NCBI GenBank assembly: GCA_030628905.1
Contig: DAOVQB010000001.1
Coordinates: forward strand, 49,106-113,105
Length of the DNA stretch: 64,000 bases
DNA from: DAOVQB01 sp023128935
GTDB taxonomy: Bacteria; Eisenbacteria; RBG-16-71-46; CAIMUX01; WJJG01
Reading direction: 5' to 3'
A program made the position numbers and the translations under genes. Below, piece by piece: positions 42,358 to 51,949 of the stretch (position 1 is its first letter; every line of letters begins with the position of its first letter). The notes under the pieces are model-generated. The model did no database searches and was not told the DNA's origin. It was given only the letters and a program-made list of their open reading frames with translations.

Positions 42358-43224
42358 GTGAGTATGGGGCGGAAGAAGCGGGTCCCCCGAGTGATGGCGG
42401 CCCACAGTGTGGGCGTCCGATGGATCACGCTGATCTACTTCTGTTCGGGGATCTGCTCCCTGATCGATGAAGTCGTTTGGGTCCGCCTGCTCAAGCTGAC
42501 TTTGGGCAACACCGTCTACGCCTCGAGCATTGTGATTTCGATGTTTATGGGTGGGCTGGCGCTCGGAGCCCTCCTGATGACCCGCTTTGCAGATCGAGTC
42601 GAGCGACCGCTGCGGCTCTATGCGCTCCTCGAAGTCTGCGCTACGTTCTCGGCCCTGTCGTTGCCGATCGCCCTGCGCTTTGCCGATCAGGGATACCGCT
42701 GGTTCTATACACAGGCCCATCCATCGCCCGCGGGGCTGCTCGCTCTCCAGGTGATCGTGTCAGCCGTCCTGCTATTGGTGCCGGCGATGGTGATGGGCAG
42801 CACCCTGCCACTCCTCAGCCGGTATGTCACCGCGGTGCACGACCGGGTAGGACGCCTGGTCGGGCGCCTCTATGCGCTGAATATGCTGGGGGCCACGCTC
42901 GGCACGTTCCTCGCCGGCTTCGTGCTCATCCGCAGTGTCGGGGTGATGGGCACGCTCTACATTGCCGCGGGCATCAACCTATTGGTTGCTGTGAGCGGGT
43001 GGGTTCTTGCCCGCTCCCAGGCGAGCGTTCCCACGGCACCAGCGGACGCTGGGGGGGGGGGCGAGAGCTGGTCCCTGGCACGGAGGAGAAAGAACGCAAG
43101 CGGCTTCTCCTCATGGCAGCCTTCTTTGTTAGTGGCCTTATCAGCATCGGCTATGAGCTTGTCTGGATGCGGAGTATTGTCATTCCGATCGGCGGGTACA
43201 CCTATGTTTTCAGCGCCGTTCTGA
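42358..43224 (+). CDS. Membrane spermidine-synthase-like protein, first half (ends by frameshift)
   Basis: The frame from GTG 42358 (ATG 42364 is also possible) encodes the first membrane module of a fused spermidine-synthase-like transporter protein: LIYFCSGICSLIDEVVWVR, YASSIVISMFMGGLALGALL, then STLPLLSRY and LYALNMLGATLGTFLAGFVLI. At 43051-43061 the DNA is a run of eleven Gs. Beyond it this frame loses all family similarity and stops at 43224, while the matching second module continues in the frame one base earlier (ending at 45647). Nine or twelve Gs would join them. So this is the upstream part of one gene, phase-variable or broken. Confidence 0.75.
   Translation: MSMGRKKRVPRVMAAHSVGVRWITLIYFCSGICSLIDEVVWVRLLKLTLGNTVYASSIVISMFMGGLALGALLMTRFADRVERPLRLYALLEVCATFSALSLPIALRFADQGYRWFYTQAHPSPAGLLALQVIVSAVLLLVPAMVMGSTLPLLSRYVTAVHDRVGRLVGRLYALNMLGATLGTFLAGFVLIRSVGVMGTLYIAAGINLLVAVSGWVLARSQASVPTAPADAGGGGESWSLARRRKNASGFSSWQPSLLVALSASAMSLSGCGVLSFRSAGTPMFSAPF
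43051..43061. repeat. Homopolymeric G11 tract at a frameshift site
   Basis: Eleven consecutive Gs lie at the linker between two membrane modules of one protein. The coding frame changes across the tract. Runs of G of this length are classic sites of slipped-strand phase variation; a sequencing or assembly error is the main alternative. Confidence 0.9.
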
Positions 43225-45647
43225 CGATCTACTTGCTTGGCAATGTGGTCGGGGCTGGGATTGGAAGCTGGCTATCAAAGCGGCTCGTTTCTCCAGCGAC
43301 CGGCTTTGGAATCAGTCTGACTTGCGTCGGGCTCTTTGGGATCGTCCACATTCCCTGGCTGGGCACCTGGCATTTGGACCTCGGTCCCCAGCTTCTAGAG
43401 GCTCTCTTCGGCGGCCTGCGCCGGACGTTCAGCTTCCAGGCGATGGGTCTGCCGCTGTTCTACAGCACACTGCTCTTCTTCATACCCTCGCTAACGATGG
43501 GGGTGGGCTTCCCGCTTGCGCTGCAAGCGTGGAGCAACTACGTGGGCAAGGTAGGACAAACGACCGGCACGGTCTACGGCGCCAATACAATTGGATCGGT
43601 GCTGGGCGGTGTGATGACCGGCTTCGTGCTCATCCCGCTCCTCGGTGCTCAAGTCGCTATCACGGTCCTGGGGCTTGCGGGGATCTTGCTCGGCGGAGCA
43701 CTGATCCAGCTTTTTGCTCCGTGTCTAACGCGGCTACAGCGGGCCGGAATCCTCGCATTGGCGGTAGGCCTGACGATCACCACGATCTTTATTCCATCCG
43801 ATCTGTTTGAGCGACGTATCGTGAGCACTCCGGGCGACGTGACGTTGGCGGCCCGGGAAGGGGTCACGACAACGGTAGCCGTGAAGCGAACTGCGGACGG
43901 CACGCTCATCCTGACGTCGGACGGCGTGCATGTCGCCGGCGATGGCCTCCACCGTTCGGCACAGAAGATGCTGGGTCATTTAGGGGTGCTCCTCAACACC
44001 ACTGCCAGCGATGTATTGACGGTGGGGTTTGGATCTGGTGAGACATCGGACTGCCTAGCGCGGCACGGCCTGAACTGTATAGATTGTGTTGAGATCGCCC
44101 CGGAACTGGTGGAGGTCGCACTGGAGTATTTTGGGCATCTTAATCTGGGTGCGGAGCTTGACCACCACGTCCGAATGATCTACATGGATGCCAAAAACTA
44201 TCTTCACCTGACCGATCGGAAGTACGACATCATCATCAACGACGCGGATATCCCCAGCTATGCGGGCAGCGCGCCTATCTTTGCAAGGGAGCATTTCCAG
44301 AGCGCCGCGGACCATCTCAATCCCGGTGGGCTCTTCATTACCAAACTCCATCTGACTGGCATCTCCCTCTCCAGCTTTGACAGCATCCTGGGCACCCTCC
44401 TCCAAGTCTTTCCTTATACAACCGTCTGGTTTCCGACTACGAAGGCATTTTCCTTCTTCTATCTCGTCGGCGCGCAGCAGGAGCAGATGTTCTCGCCGCG
44501 GTATGTTGAGGGGGAGCTGAGTAAGGAGGGCGTGCGCGAGAGCGTTGCCTACCTGAACTACAGTAGTAGCCACGATCTCTTCAGCTGCTACCTTGGCGAC
44601 CAGAACGACATCCGCCGGTACCTGCGGGAATACAAGGTCAACAGCGATTACAGGCCGTTTGTGGAGTTTAATCTCGAGCAACGCGGGTCCGGGCTGCTGG
44701 ATGCAGTCTATGCGCCGTTCTTGCAGGCTGTCAGGCGCGGTTCGCTGGACCGGCACCTCGACTGGAGTGGCATGTCAGACGGCGAACGGGAGCAGTGGGA
44801 GCGGGATCAGGAACGCCACGACCGCGCCGCGTCCTATCTGCTCAAGCTTCCTCGACGCCAAGACAGCTTCACCCGTATGGCCAGCATCTGCGATGGCTTG
44901 CGCATCATGCCGGATCACCCGGCTCTCCGTGATCAGGAGCGCAAGGGGCTGGTCCTAGCTCAGCAGGCCGTCATGGGTGGTATGAGTGAGCAGCTGCTGG
45001 CGGGGGCCGATGCGTTTTTGGTGGAACGGCCGCAGTGCGGATCCGTTTGGTTGATCAGGTCCTGGGCCTTGGAACGCCGCGGTGACATCAACGGGGCCCT
45101 CAAGGCTTGCGAGCGGGCGGAGCAATATGCGCCCGATCGCTATCTTGTGCATACGCAGCTTGGTCGATTGCTCTTGCGCCTGGATAATTTGGAGGAGGCG
45201 GTCGAGCATTACGAGGTGGCGTTGGAGCTCGAGCCGCAAAGCGCCGCGGGGCACGGAGGTCTGGCGCGCGTGCTGGTTCGCCAGCAGCACTTCAGGTCGG
45301 CGATAAGCCACTACCGCGAGGCTCTGCGCATCGATCCAGATCGGCTGACGACACTCAATGGTCTCGCCTGGCTCTTGGCGACCTGCCGGGATGCCAGCTT
45401 GCGCGATGCAGCCGAAGCCATCAGATTGTCCGAGCGGGCGTGTGAGCTGGCCCAGGGTGAGTGGATGCAGCTTGACACCAAGGCGGTAGCCTATGCCGCC
45501 GCGGGCCGGTACACTGAGGCCGTGGCGACCGCCGAGGAAGCGATCCGGGAGACGCAGGGCGGGCCCGGTGTGGAGGCTGTGCGGGAGATGCGCGTGCGTC
45601 TCGAGCTGTTCAAGGCCCAACAACCGTATGTCGAGGAACACCCCTAG
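43113..45647 (+). CDS. Membrane spermidine-synthase-like protein, second half with methyltransferase-fold and TPR domains
   Basis: The first Met after the G-tract in this frame is 43113 (MAAFFVSGLISIGYELVW), giving 844 residues; the frame itself is open further upstream. A second membrane module (about 1-225, with LIPLLGAQVAI and NTIGSVLGGVMTGF) is followed by an aminopropyltransferase/Rossmann domain (about 245-450): VLTVGFGSGETSDCL, DCVEIAPELVEVAL, MDAKNYL, YDIIINDADIPSY. The last 230 residues are TPR-like helical repeats (HTQLGRLLLRLDNLEEAVEHYEVALELEP and on). Without the G-tract fix, translation would need an internal start. It likely acts at the cytoplasmic membrane; the substrate is unknown. 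Confidence 0.78.
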   Translation: MAAFFVSGLISIGYELVWMRSIVIPIGGYTYVFSAVLTIYLLGNVVGAGIGSWLSKRLVSPATGFGISLTCVGLFGIVHIPWLGTWHLDLGPQLLEALFGGLRRTFSFQAMGLPLFYSTLLFFIPSLTMGVGFPLALQAWSNYVGKVGQTTGTVYGANTIGSVLGGVMTGFVLIPLLGAQVAITVLGLAGILLGGALIQLFAPCLTRLQRAGILALAVGLTITTIFIPSDLFERRIVSTPGDVTLAAREGVTTTVAVKRTADGTLILTSDGVHVAGDGLHRSAQKMLGHLGVLLNTTASDVLTVGFGSGETSDCLARHGLNCIDCVEIAPELVEVALEYFGHLNLGAELDHHVRMIYMDAKNYLHLTDRKYDIIINDADIPSYAGSAPIFAREHFQSAADHLNPGGLFITKLHLTGISLSSFDSILGTLLQVFPYTTVWFPTTKAFSFFYLVGAQQEQMFSPRYVEGELSKEGVRESVAYLNYSSSHDLFSCYLGDQNDIRRYLREYKVNSDYRPFVEFNLEQRGSGLLDAVYAPFLQAVRRGSLDRHLDWSGMSDGEREQWERDQERHDRAASYLLKLPRRQDSFTRMASICDGLRIMPDHPALRDQERKGLVLAQQAVMGGMSEQLLAGADAFLVERPQCGSVWLIRSWALERRGDINGALKACERAEQYAPDRYLVHTQLGRLLLRLDNLEEAVEHYEVALELEPQSAAGHGGLARVLVRQQHFRSAISHYREALRIDPDRLTTLNGLAWLLATCRDASLRDAAEAIRLSERACELAQGEWMQLDTKAVAYAAAGRYTEAVATAEEAIRETQGGPGVEAVREMRVRLELFKAQQPYVEEHP

Positions 45648-45729
45648 TGAGCGACATCACCTAGCGGCTCCGCTGTTGCGTGCTCAATTCGGTACAAGCT
45701 GCACCAAATAGCTAGTTCAGTCAGCCTCC

Positions 45730-46659
45730 CTACTGGAGCAGGCCCTTGATCCGGTAGGCGACCATGCGGTCTTCATCCGATGCGAGGAGTAGCTCGATTT
45801 CGCCCTTGTCGATCGTGACGACGCCGCAGCTCTCGCAGCGCTCTACCTTGATGCTGTCGAACTCGTGCTCGGTGAGGTACTCGCCGCACTTGGGACAGGT
45901 CATCCAGAAGCCCTCATCCCCCAGTTCGAGTTCCCGGTCCGCGCGCGCTCGGTCCAGTTCACGGCGTCTTTCGGCGATTCCGGCTACGGGAGTATCCAGG
46001 AAGCTCTCTTCTTCATCGAATGTCTCATAGGATAGGTCGGATTCGCAGGGCGGCGATTCCTCGGAGGATGATTCCTCTGGGCATACGTTTTCTTCGCCGA
46101 GAGATGAATCGGATCCAGCTTCCAGATCCGTGATGGCTGGGGTCGGTTCATCAAGGATGCCTGTATCCAGAGTGGCGGTGCGTTCGGTTTCCATGGCCCG
46201 CAAGCGTTCGCTGGTTTCTTCCAGGCGCTGGAGAGCCTCATCGCGTTGCTGGCGCAACTGCTCAAGGTCCCGTTGCAGGGCGGCAATCCGTTCCTCGGAG
46301 GTCTTGATCCTGGCGGCAGATGCGCTTGTCTGCGGAATCGGCCGCTTGGTAAGGCCCTTGGGGGGCCTTTTGCGTGCGCCAATCCTCTTGGCGGCGGCCA
46401 CTTTCCTAGCAGGCGTCTTCCGGGAAGCGGTCCTCTTTGGGGCACTCCTGCGGGCAGCAGAACCCTTGGGGGGCCTTTTACGCGCGCTAGCAGTCTTGGC
46501 GGCGGCTCCCTTGCGGGAAATGGTCTTCCTACGCGCAGAGGACCCTCTTGGAGCGCTCTGGCGCCTGGCCGGCTTCCCGGCAGCCACCTTCCGGCCGGAT
46601 GCGCCTGTGGCTTTCCTACCGCTTGCTGAACCCCTGGAACGCCTTACTCCAGTCGCCAT
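45730..46659 (-). CDS. Histone-H1-like basic protein with coiled coil and C-terminal zinc ribbon
   Basis: A 309-aa protein in three parts. Residues 1-115 are extremely rich in Lys, Arg, Ala and Ser, with AAAK/RKRPPKG/ARKT motifs as in bacterial histone-H1-like tails; the motif ARKRPPKG recurs. Residues 118-160 form a coiled coil (RIAALQRDLEQLRQQRDEALQ), followed by an acidic Ser/Glu-rich stretch. The end (about 245-309) is a TFIIB-type zinc ribbon: CPKCGEYL, then CESCGVVTIDKGE. The fold suggests nucleic-acid binding plus a metal-stabilised partner site. Strongly opposite charges in one chain are notable. Confidence 0.7.
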   Translation of the reverse strand: MATGVRRSRGSASGRKATGASGRKVAAGKPARRQSAPRGSSARRKTISRKGAAAKTASARKRPPKGSAARRSAPKRTASRKTPARKVAAAKRIGARKRPPKGLTKRPIPQTSASAARIKTSEERIAALQRDLEQLRQQRDEALQRLEETSERLRAMETERTATLDTGILDEPTPAITDLEAGSDSSLGEENVCPEESSSEESPPCESDLSYETFDEEESFLDTPVAGIAERRRELDRARADRELELGDEGFWMTCPKCGEYLTEHEFDSIKVERCESCGVVTIDKGEIELLLASDEDRMVAYRIKGLLQ

Positions 46660-46682
46660 CGTTCACCTCCGTCGCCGGCTTG

Positions 46683-47177
46683 CTACCAGCGCATGCTAAC
46701 CACAGGGATCCGCACCGCCCATCCTCGCCCTAGCTCTGAAGATGCCAGGGACTGCATGGGACCGTCCGCATCCGGACCGTGGTACTGCGCACTACTCCTC
46801 AAGTCGCCCACCCAGGCAAATGGCTGCGCCGCGCTTGCGGATGCGAGCCCGGGTGCTCTAGTGGCGGCAAAGAGATCGTCATCCCCGCGCCATGCCGTCC
46901 AGACACCAAAGGCAAATCCGCCAAAGGTCCCGGCGACCAGTCCCCAGCGCACCACATCCGATTTGGAATCCTCGTCGACAACAAGAGTGAGCGTTCCTCC
47001 CAAGACCAACCCTGTCATCCCCCCCAGCAGCATGTTCTTGGCCACCGTAAGCAGCGGTTCACGCGCCCGTACGGAGGAGGGAACTGCCAAGGTTAGGGCT
47101 AGGATCAGGGGAAGAAGCGCGCGAGCCACTCGGAGTGGGGAGCTTCCGTGGTTGCCAAGAACCGTGGCATGAGCCAT
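46683..47177 (-). CDS. Small exported or membrane protein of unknown function
   Basis: A 164-aa product with a signal-peptide-like start (LLPLILALTLAVPSSVRA) and two Gly-rich hydrophobic segments (MLLGGMTGLVLGGTLTLVV and WGLVAGTFGGFAFGVWTA) separated by a short charged DEDSKSD turn. This resembles small glycine-zipper-like envelope proteins. The rest is Ala/Ser-rich without motif. It lies 23 bases upstream of the histone-like gene on the same strand, so they may share a transcript. No function can be given. Confidence 0.55.
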   Translation of the reverse strand: MAHATVLGNHGSSPLRVARALLPLILALTLAVPSSVRAREPLLTVAKNMLLGGMTGLVLGGTLTLVVDEDSKSDVVRWGLVAGTFGGFAFGVWTAWRGDDDLFAATRAPGLASASAAQPFAWVGDLRSSAQYHGPDADGPMQSLASSELGRGWAVRIPVVSMRW

Positions 47178-47562
47178 GACTTATCTCCCGGGATTGTGTC
47201 CATAGCCTAACCGCGGGCATTCTAGGAATTGTGCTGCGAGGGTGTCAATCAGAACGGGGATCCCCTGCCCTAATTATCTGAGGGAGTGGAACTGACCTGA
47301 CAGGGTCCAGACCTTGAAGCGCGCAGCGAGAACCGCGGCGCGCGATGCCCGAACAGATTGATATTATTGCAGATCCGCGCGTCTGTTGATCCAATGTCTG
47401 CAACGTGGCGGGTATCGTCTCGCGCTGGCAAGTCTCCAGGGCCGGATTTGATTTTTTCCGCGGGAAAGGGCATGATCGCAGTGAAATCGGGGCGGGGGCG
47501 TTCGGCAAGGTTCCCCGATGTTCGTTTCCGGGAGAGAGAGGCACGAGATCGGGGAGGATTCA
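47178..47562. other. Divergent promoter region before dnaE
   Basis: About 385 bases between divergent genes. It should carry promoters in both directions. I find no clear pair of hexamers. A frame reaching back to ATG 47518 is open, but the ribosome site favours GTG 47563. Confidence 0.4.
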
Positions 47563-50500
47563 GTGGCTGCGGCGCGCTTCGTCCATCTGCACGTGCATAC
47601 GCAGTATAGCCTGCTGGATGGGGCCTGCAAGATTGAGGACCTGGCCGCGAAGGTCTCTAGCCAGGGGATGCCTGCCCTGGCCATCACGGACCACGGGAAT
47701 GTCTTTGGGGCCATCGTCTTCTACCGCACCATGCAGGAGGCGGGCATCAAACCCATTCTCGGTATGGAGGCCTACGTCGCACCGGGATCCAGGCATGATC
47801 GCGCCAAGCGCCATGGCAGGACAGCTTATCATCTGGTCCTCCTGGCCAAGGATCTCGCGGGCTATCGAAACCTCTGCACTCTGGCCTCCATCGGATACCT
47901 CGAGGGCTTCTACTACAAACCCCGGGTCGACATGGAAGTCCTGAGCCGTCACAGCGACGGTCTAATCGCTCTCTCGGGATGCCTCAACGGCGAATTGAAT
48001 GTGCTGGTCCGGGCGAACCGCATGGAAGAGGCTGAGAAGGTCGCGCGCCACTTCGCTACCCTTTTCAAGGACCGGTTCTACATCGAACTCCAGGACCACG
48101 GGCTCAAGGAGCAGGCGCTGGCCAATGAGCGTCTGATCGAACTGGCCAAGCGCACAGGCTTGCCGCTGGTGGCAAGCAATGATGCCCATTATATGGAGCA
48201 GGAACATGCGCGGGCCCACGATGTCCTGCTCTGCATCCAGACCAACCACCTTCGGGATGATCCCCGCCGGCTGCGCTTCAATAGTGACCAACTCTTCTTT
48301 CGCAGCCCCGCTGAGATGGAGGCCCTTTTCGGGCACGTCCCGGAGGCGCTGGAGAATACGCTGCGCATCGCGGACGAATGCAACGTGCAGCTGGAGTTCG
48401 GCAATCTGAAGCTTCCCAACTTTCCCCTGCCCGAGGGGTTCGCTAGCCTGGATGCTTACCTGGAGCATCTGGCCTGGGAAGGCGTCAGGCGCCTCTGCGG
48501 TGAGCCGGGCGCGGAGTTGCGGGAGCGCTTGCAGCATGAGATCAGCGTCATTCAGCGCATGGGGTATGCGGGCTATTTCCTCATCGTGCGGGATTTCATC
48601 GAGTTCGCGCGGAGCCGGCAGATTCCTGTGGGGCCCGGGCGCGGTTCAGCGGCTGGGAGTTTGGTATCTTATGCGATCGGCATAACAGGCATCGACCCCA
48701 TTAAATATAACCTCCTCTTCGAGCGCTTCCTCAATCCCGAGCGCATCAGTATGCCCGATATCGATGTAGATTTCTCCGACCGGGGGCGCGCCGAGGTGAT
48801 CCGCTACGTGGTGGATCGCTACGGGGCGGAGAATGTCTGCCAGATCATCACTTTCGGAACGATGGCTGCGCGGGCCGTCGTCCGCGATGTCGGCCGGGTG
48901 TTGGGCATGACCTATGCAGACGTGGATCGGATTGCCAAGATGATCCCCGCCGAGCCGAAGATGACGCTCGCCAAGGCCCTCCAACAGGTGCCCGATCTGA
49001 AACAGATGGTAGACCTTGACCCCCGCGTCCGGGAACTCCTGGAGATCGCCCAGGTTCTTGAGGGCCTGACGCGCCACGCCTCCACGCACGCGGCTGGTGT
49101 AGTGATTACCCCGACCCCTCTTACTGAGCATGTCGCGCTCTACCGAACCAAGGATGATGAGATCACCACCCAATTCGACATGAATGCCTGCGATGCGATC
49201 GGTCTCCTCAAGATGGATTTCCTCGGCCTGAGAACGCTCACCGTGATCCAGGACACGCTTGCTTTTCTGCGCCGCAAGGGACTTGAGATCGACATCGACA
49301 AGATCCCCTTTGACGATAGCGCTGTCTACGATCTCATGTCCCGCGGCGCGACCGTGGGCGTTTTCCAGTTCGAAAGCACAGGTATGGTTGAGTACCTGAA
49401 GAAGCTCCAACCAAGCAACCTTGAGGATCTGATTGCCATGAACGCGCTGTATCGTCCGGGGCCGCTTGGCTCGGGTATGGTGGAGCTATTCATCGATCGC
49501 AAGCATGGCATCAAAGAGATTACCTACGAGCACCCGAGCTTGGAGCCGATCCTGAAGAGCACCTACGGCGTGATGGTCTACCAGGAGCAGGTCATGCAGA
49601 TTGCCTCTGCCATGGGTGGTTGCAGTCTCGGGGAGGCCGATCTGCTCCGCCGGGCGATGGGGAAGAAGAAACAGGATGTGATGGACAGACAGCGGCACAG
49701 GTTCGTCCAAGGAGCGGTTGAGCGCAACGTGCCGGTAGAAGTGGCCGAGCAGGTGTTTGATAAGATGGCCCACTTCGCAGGCTACGGGTTCAATCGATCC
49801 CACAGCGCGGGCTATGCGCTCGTAGCCTACCAGACCGCTTACCTCAAGACTTACTACCCGGTCGAGTTCATGGCGGCCAGCCTTTCCTCCGAACTCAATG
49901 ATACCGACCGGCTCGTGGTGCTGCTGGGTGAATGCCGGAGGATGGGCATACCGGTTTTGCCGCCCGATGTGAACGAAAGCCAAGAGGGCTTCAGCGTGGA
50001 GAAGGGCGCCATCCGCTTTGGCCTTGGGGCGATCAAGGGTCTCGGACACGCTGCCGCGGAGGCCCTCCTGCAGGCCCGGGAGAAAGAAGGGCAGCTGCGT
50101 AGTATCTACCACCTCTGCGAGAGCGTGGACAGCCAGGCGCTCAATAAGAAAGCGCTCGAGGGCCTTGTGCAGTCCGGTGCGCTCAATTCCATGGAAGGTT
50201 CTCGAGAACAGATGATCCTGGCGCTGCCGATGGCACTCGATCGCGCAATCTCTGTGCGGCGCGATCGCGAGCGGGGGCAGTCATCGCTCTTTGGGGGCGA
50301 GCCGGACATGATGAGGGAACCTGTATTGCCTGACGCGGAACCGTGGGACTTTTTCGAGGCGCTCAAGCGGGAGAAGGAGGCGCTCGGGTTATATCTGAGC
50401 CGCCACCCGCTTGATCCCTATCGCGAGATGCTTAAACACCTGATGACGGCTCCTTCACCCGCGATCCCAGAGATAACCGACGCAACGCCTGTCAAGGTCG

Positions 50501-51111
50501 CCGGCCTAGTGACTCGTGTTCGGATGGGGACAACGAAGCGCGGCAAGCCGATGGCCTCTTTTACCCTGGAGGATTTTCTCGGAGGAGTTGATGCCCTCGT
50601 CTTCAGCGAGGCGCTTGAGCAGTGCCGGGAGCAGCTGGTTGTCGACGCGGCGCTTTTGGCCATCGGGAGGGTTAGCGCCCGCGAAGGTCGGACGCCGGTG
50701 ATCTTCACAGAGCGACTTGTGCCGCTGAAGACGCTCCAATCAGGCGAGGGACTCAGCCTGCACCTTGCGGTGGAGGGAGATTTGGCCGATCGGGGGATCA
50801 CGAACCTGCGCGAGTTGCTCTCGCGCTCGAGCGGCGGCAGGGCGCCCGTGTTTCTGCATGTTGATCCGGGCACACCGCACGGGATGGTCGTGGCCCTCCG
50901 TGAAGTGCACATCCGGCCTGAGGGGAGCCTGCTCGAGGCTCTGGCGGACATGCTGGGTCCTCAATCGGTGCGACTGGCCTATGGTCGGCCCGAGGGCATG
51001 CGCACGCAGGATCTCTTCCCTCGCGCAGCGGGCGTTGGATTGCACGCGCAACGGAAAGGGGGTCCGTGTCATGGGATCAGTGAGGGGGTGGGAAGTGGCA
51101 GAGGGCGCTGA
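47563..51111 (+). CDS. dnaE: DNA polymerase III alpha subunit
   Basis: The replicative polymerase, 1182 aa. I chose GTG 47563, preceded by GGGGAGG at five-base spacing; ATG 47518 lacks such a site. The PHP domain keeps its likely metal ligands (HLHVHTQYSLLDG, ITDHGN, SNDAHY), so intrinsic proofreading is possible. The catalytic Asp set is PDIDVDF (D399, D401, D403), with VGPGRGSAAGSLV upstream and YRPGPLGSGM. Tandem HhH and an OB-fold (VAGLVTRVRMGTTKRGKPMASFTLED) follow. The C-terminal end overlaps the next gene by about 40 bases. Type: DnaE1-like. Confidence 0.95.
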   Translation: MAAARFVHLHVHTQYSLLDGACKIEDLAAKVSSQGMPALAITDHGNVFGAIVFYRTMQEAGIKPILGMEAYVAPGSRHDRAKRHGRTAYHLVLLAKDLAGYRNLCTLASIGYLEGFYYKPRVDMEVLSRHSDGLIALSGCLNGELNVLVRANRMEEAEKVARHFATLFKDRFYIELQDHGLKEQALANERLIELAKRTGLPLVASNDAHYMEQEHARAHDVLLCIQTNHLRDDPRRLRFNSDQLFFRSPAEMEALFGHVPEALENTLRIADECNVQLEFGNLKLPNFPLPEGFASLDAYLEHLAWEGVRRLCGEPGAELRERLQHEISVIQRMGYAGYFLIVRDFIEFARSRQIPVGPGRGSAAGSLVSYAIGITGIDPIKYNLLFERFLNPERISMPDIDVDFSDRGRAEVIRYVVDRYGAENVCQIITFGTMAARAVVRDVGRVLGMTYADVDRIAKMIPAEPKMTLAKALQQVPDLKQMVDLDPRVRELLEIAQVLEGLTRHASTHAAGVVITPTPLTEHVALYRTKDDEITTQFDMNACDAIGLLKMDFLGLRTLTVIQDTLAFLRRKGLEIDIDKIPFDDSAVYDLMSRGATVGVFQFESTGMVEYLKKLQPSNLEDLIAMNALYRPGPLGSGMVELFIDRKHGIKEITYEHPSLEPILKSTYGVMVYQEQVMQIASAMGGCSLGEADLLRRAMGKKKQDVMDRQRHRFVQGAVERNVPVEVAEQVFDKMAHFAGYGFNRSHSAGYALVAYQTAYLKTYYPVEFMAASLSSELNDTDRLVVLLGECRRMGIPVLPPDVNESQEGFSVEKGAIRFGLGAIKGLGHAAAEALLQAREKEGQLRSIYHLCESVDSQALNKKALEGLVQSGALNSMEGSREQMILALPMALDRAISVRRDRERGQSSLFGGEPDMMREPVLPDAEPWDFFEALKREKEALGLYLSRHPLDPYREMLKHLMTAPSPAIPEITDATPVKVAGLVTRVRMGTTKRGKPMASFTLEDFLGGVDALVFSEALEQCREQLVVDAALLAIGRVSAREGRTPVIFTERLVPLKTLQSGEGLSLHLAVEGDLADRGITNLRELLSRSSGGRAPVFLHVDPGTPHGMVVALREVHIRPEGSLLEALADMLGPQSVRLAYGRPEGMRTQDLFPRAAGVGLHAQRKGGPCHGISEGVGSGRGR

Positions 51112-51949
51112 TCTGCACGTTCACTCGAGCGCCTCCGACGGCCGCTTCCCGCCGCGCGAGGTGATCCGCCGCGCCTACGGAGCGGGCTTGTCCGCAGTTG
51201 CCTTGACCGATCACGATACGGTTTCCGGTTTGGAGGAAGCCAAGTGCGAGGCCGACCGGCTGGGGATCACATTCGTGCCCGGCTGCGAAATCAGCGTTCA
51301 TCTCCAGAGCCGGGAGATCCATCTACTGGCCTATTATTTCGACGCCAAGCACCCCGAACTCCTTGGGCTGCTGAGCACGATTCATGAGATGCGCAAGGAA
51401 AGGGTCCGGCGGATCGTGCGGAAGCTCAACGACCTGGGACTGCCATTGCAGACCAGCGATGTAGAGACTGAGGCTTGCGTTTCCGCATCCATTGGACGCA
51501 ACCACGTTGCGAAGGCGCTCGTTCGCAAGGGCCTAGTGGCAAGCCGGAGAGAGGCCTTCGCATCCTATCTTGGCGACGGACGAAGCGCTTGCGTCCCAAT
51601 GGAAACCCCAAAGCCAACAGCTGTGTTGGACATAGTGTGGTCGGTAGGAGGTGTGCCGGTCATCGCCCATCCCGGACTATATGGGCTGGAGGATCCCGAG
51701 GCTTTCTTCAGAGATTGGGACCTGGGCGGAGTCGAAGTGGGGCATCCCTCCCAGGCAGCAGACGTGCGCGCAGTGCTGAAGCAGTGGGCCGCCAAGCGCG
51801 GCCTCCTGGTTACTGGTGGCTCGGACTGGCATGGTGACGAGTCTGCGCGGTTGGGGATTGGGTGTGAGAGAGTGGGGTTGGATCTGCTTGACGCACTTCG
51901 CGCTCTCCGCCGCTCCCGGGACGATCCGCACGGTCGCCGGCGGCCCTAG
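51071..51949 (+). CDS. PHP-domain phosphoesterase (YciV/RNase AM type)
   Basis: A 292-aa metal-dependent phosphoesterase. PHP metal ligands are visible in ADLHVHSSASDGRF, ALTDHDTVSG, VPGCEIS, IAHPGL and GGSDWHGDES. This matches the YciV group, which removes 5' nucleotides from RNA or dephosphorylates nucleoside 3',5'-bisphosphates. The ATG 51071 lies inside the dnaE end, in another frame, with a GGGGG run ahead; a GTG two codons before is possible. Cotranscription with dnaE is likely. Its end meets a convergent gene with four bases of overlap. Confidence 0.87.
   Translation: MGSVRGWEVAEGADLHVHSSASDGRFPPREVIRRAYGAGLSAVALTDHDTVSGLEEAKCEADRLGITFVPGCEISVHLQSREIHLLAYYFDAKHPELLGLLSTIHEMRKERVRRIVRKLNDLGLPLQTSDVETEACVSASIGRNHVAKALVRKGLVASRREAFASYLGDGRSACVPMETPKPTAVLDIVWSVGGVPVIAHPGLYGLEDPEAFFRDWDLGGVEVGHPSQAADVRAVLKQWAAKRGLLVTGGSDWHGDESARLGIGCERVGLDLLDALRALRRSRDDPHGRRRP

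Noticed and set aside
42477..43112. Upstream part of the long frame ending at 45647 as a genuine N-terminus
   Set aside because: Before the G-tract this frame has no family similarity, whereas the other frame gives the proper membrane module; the coding frame switches at the tract.
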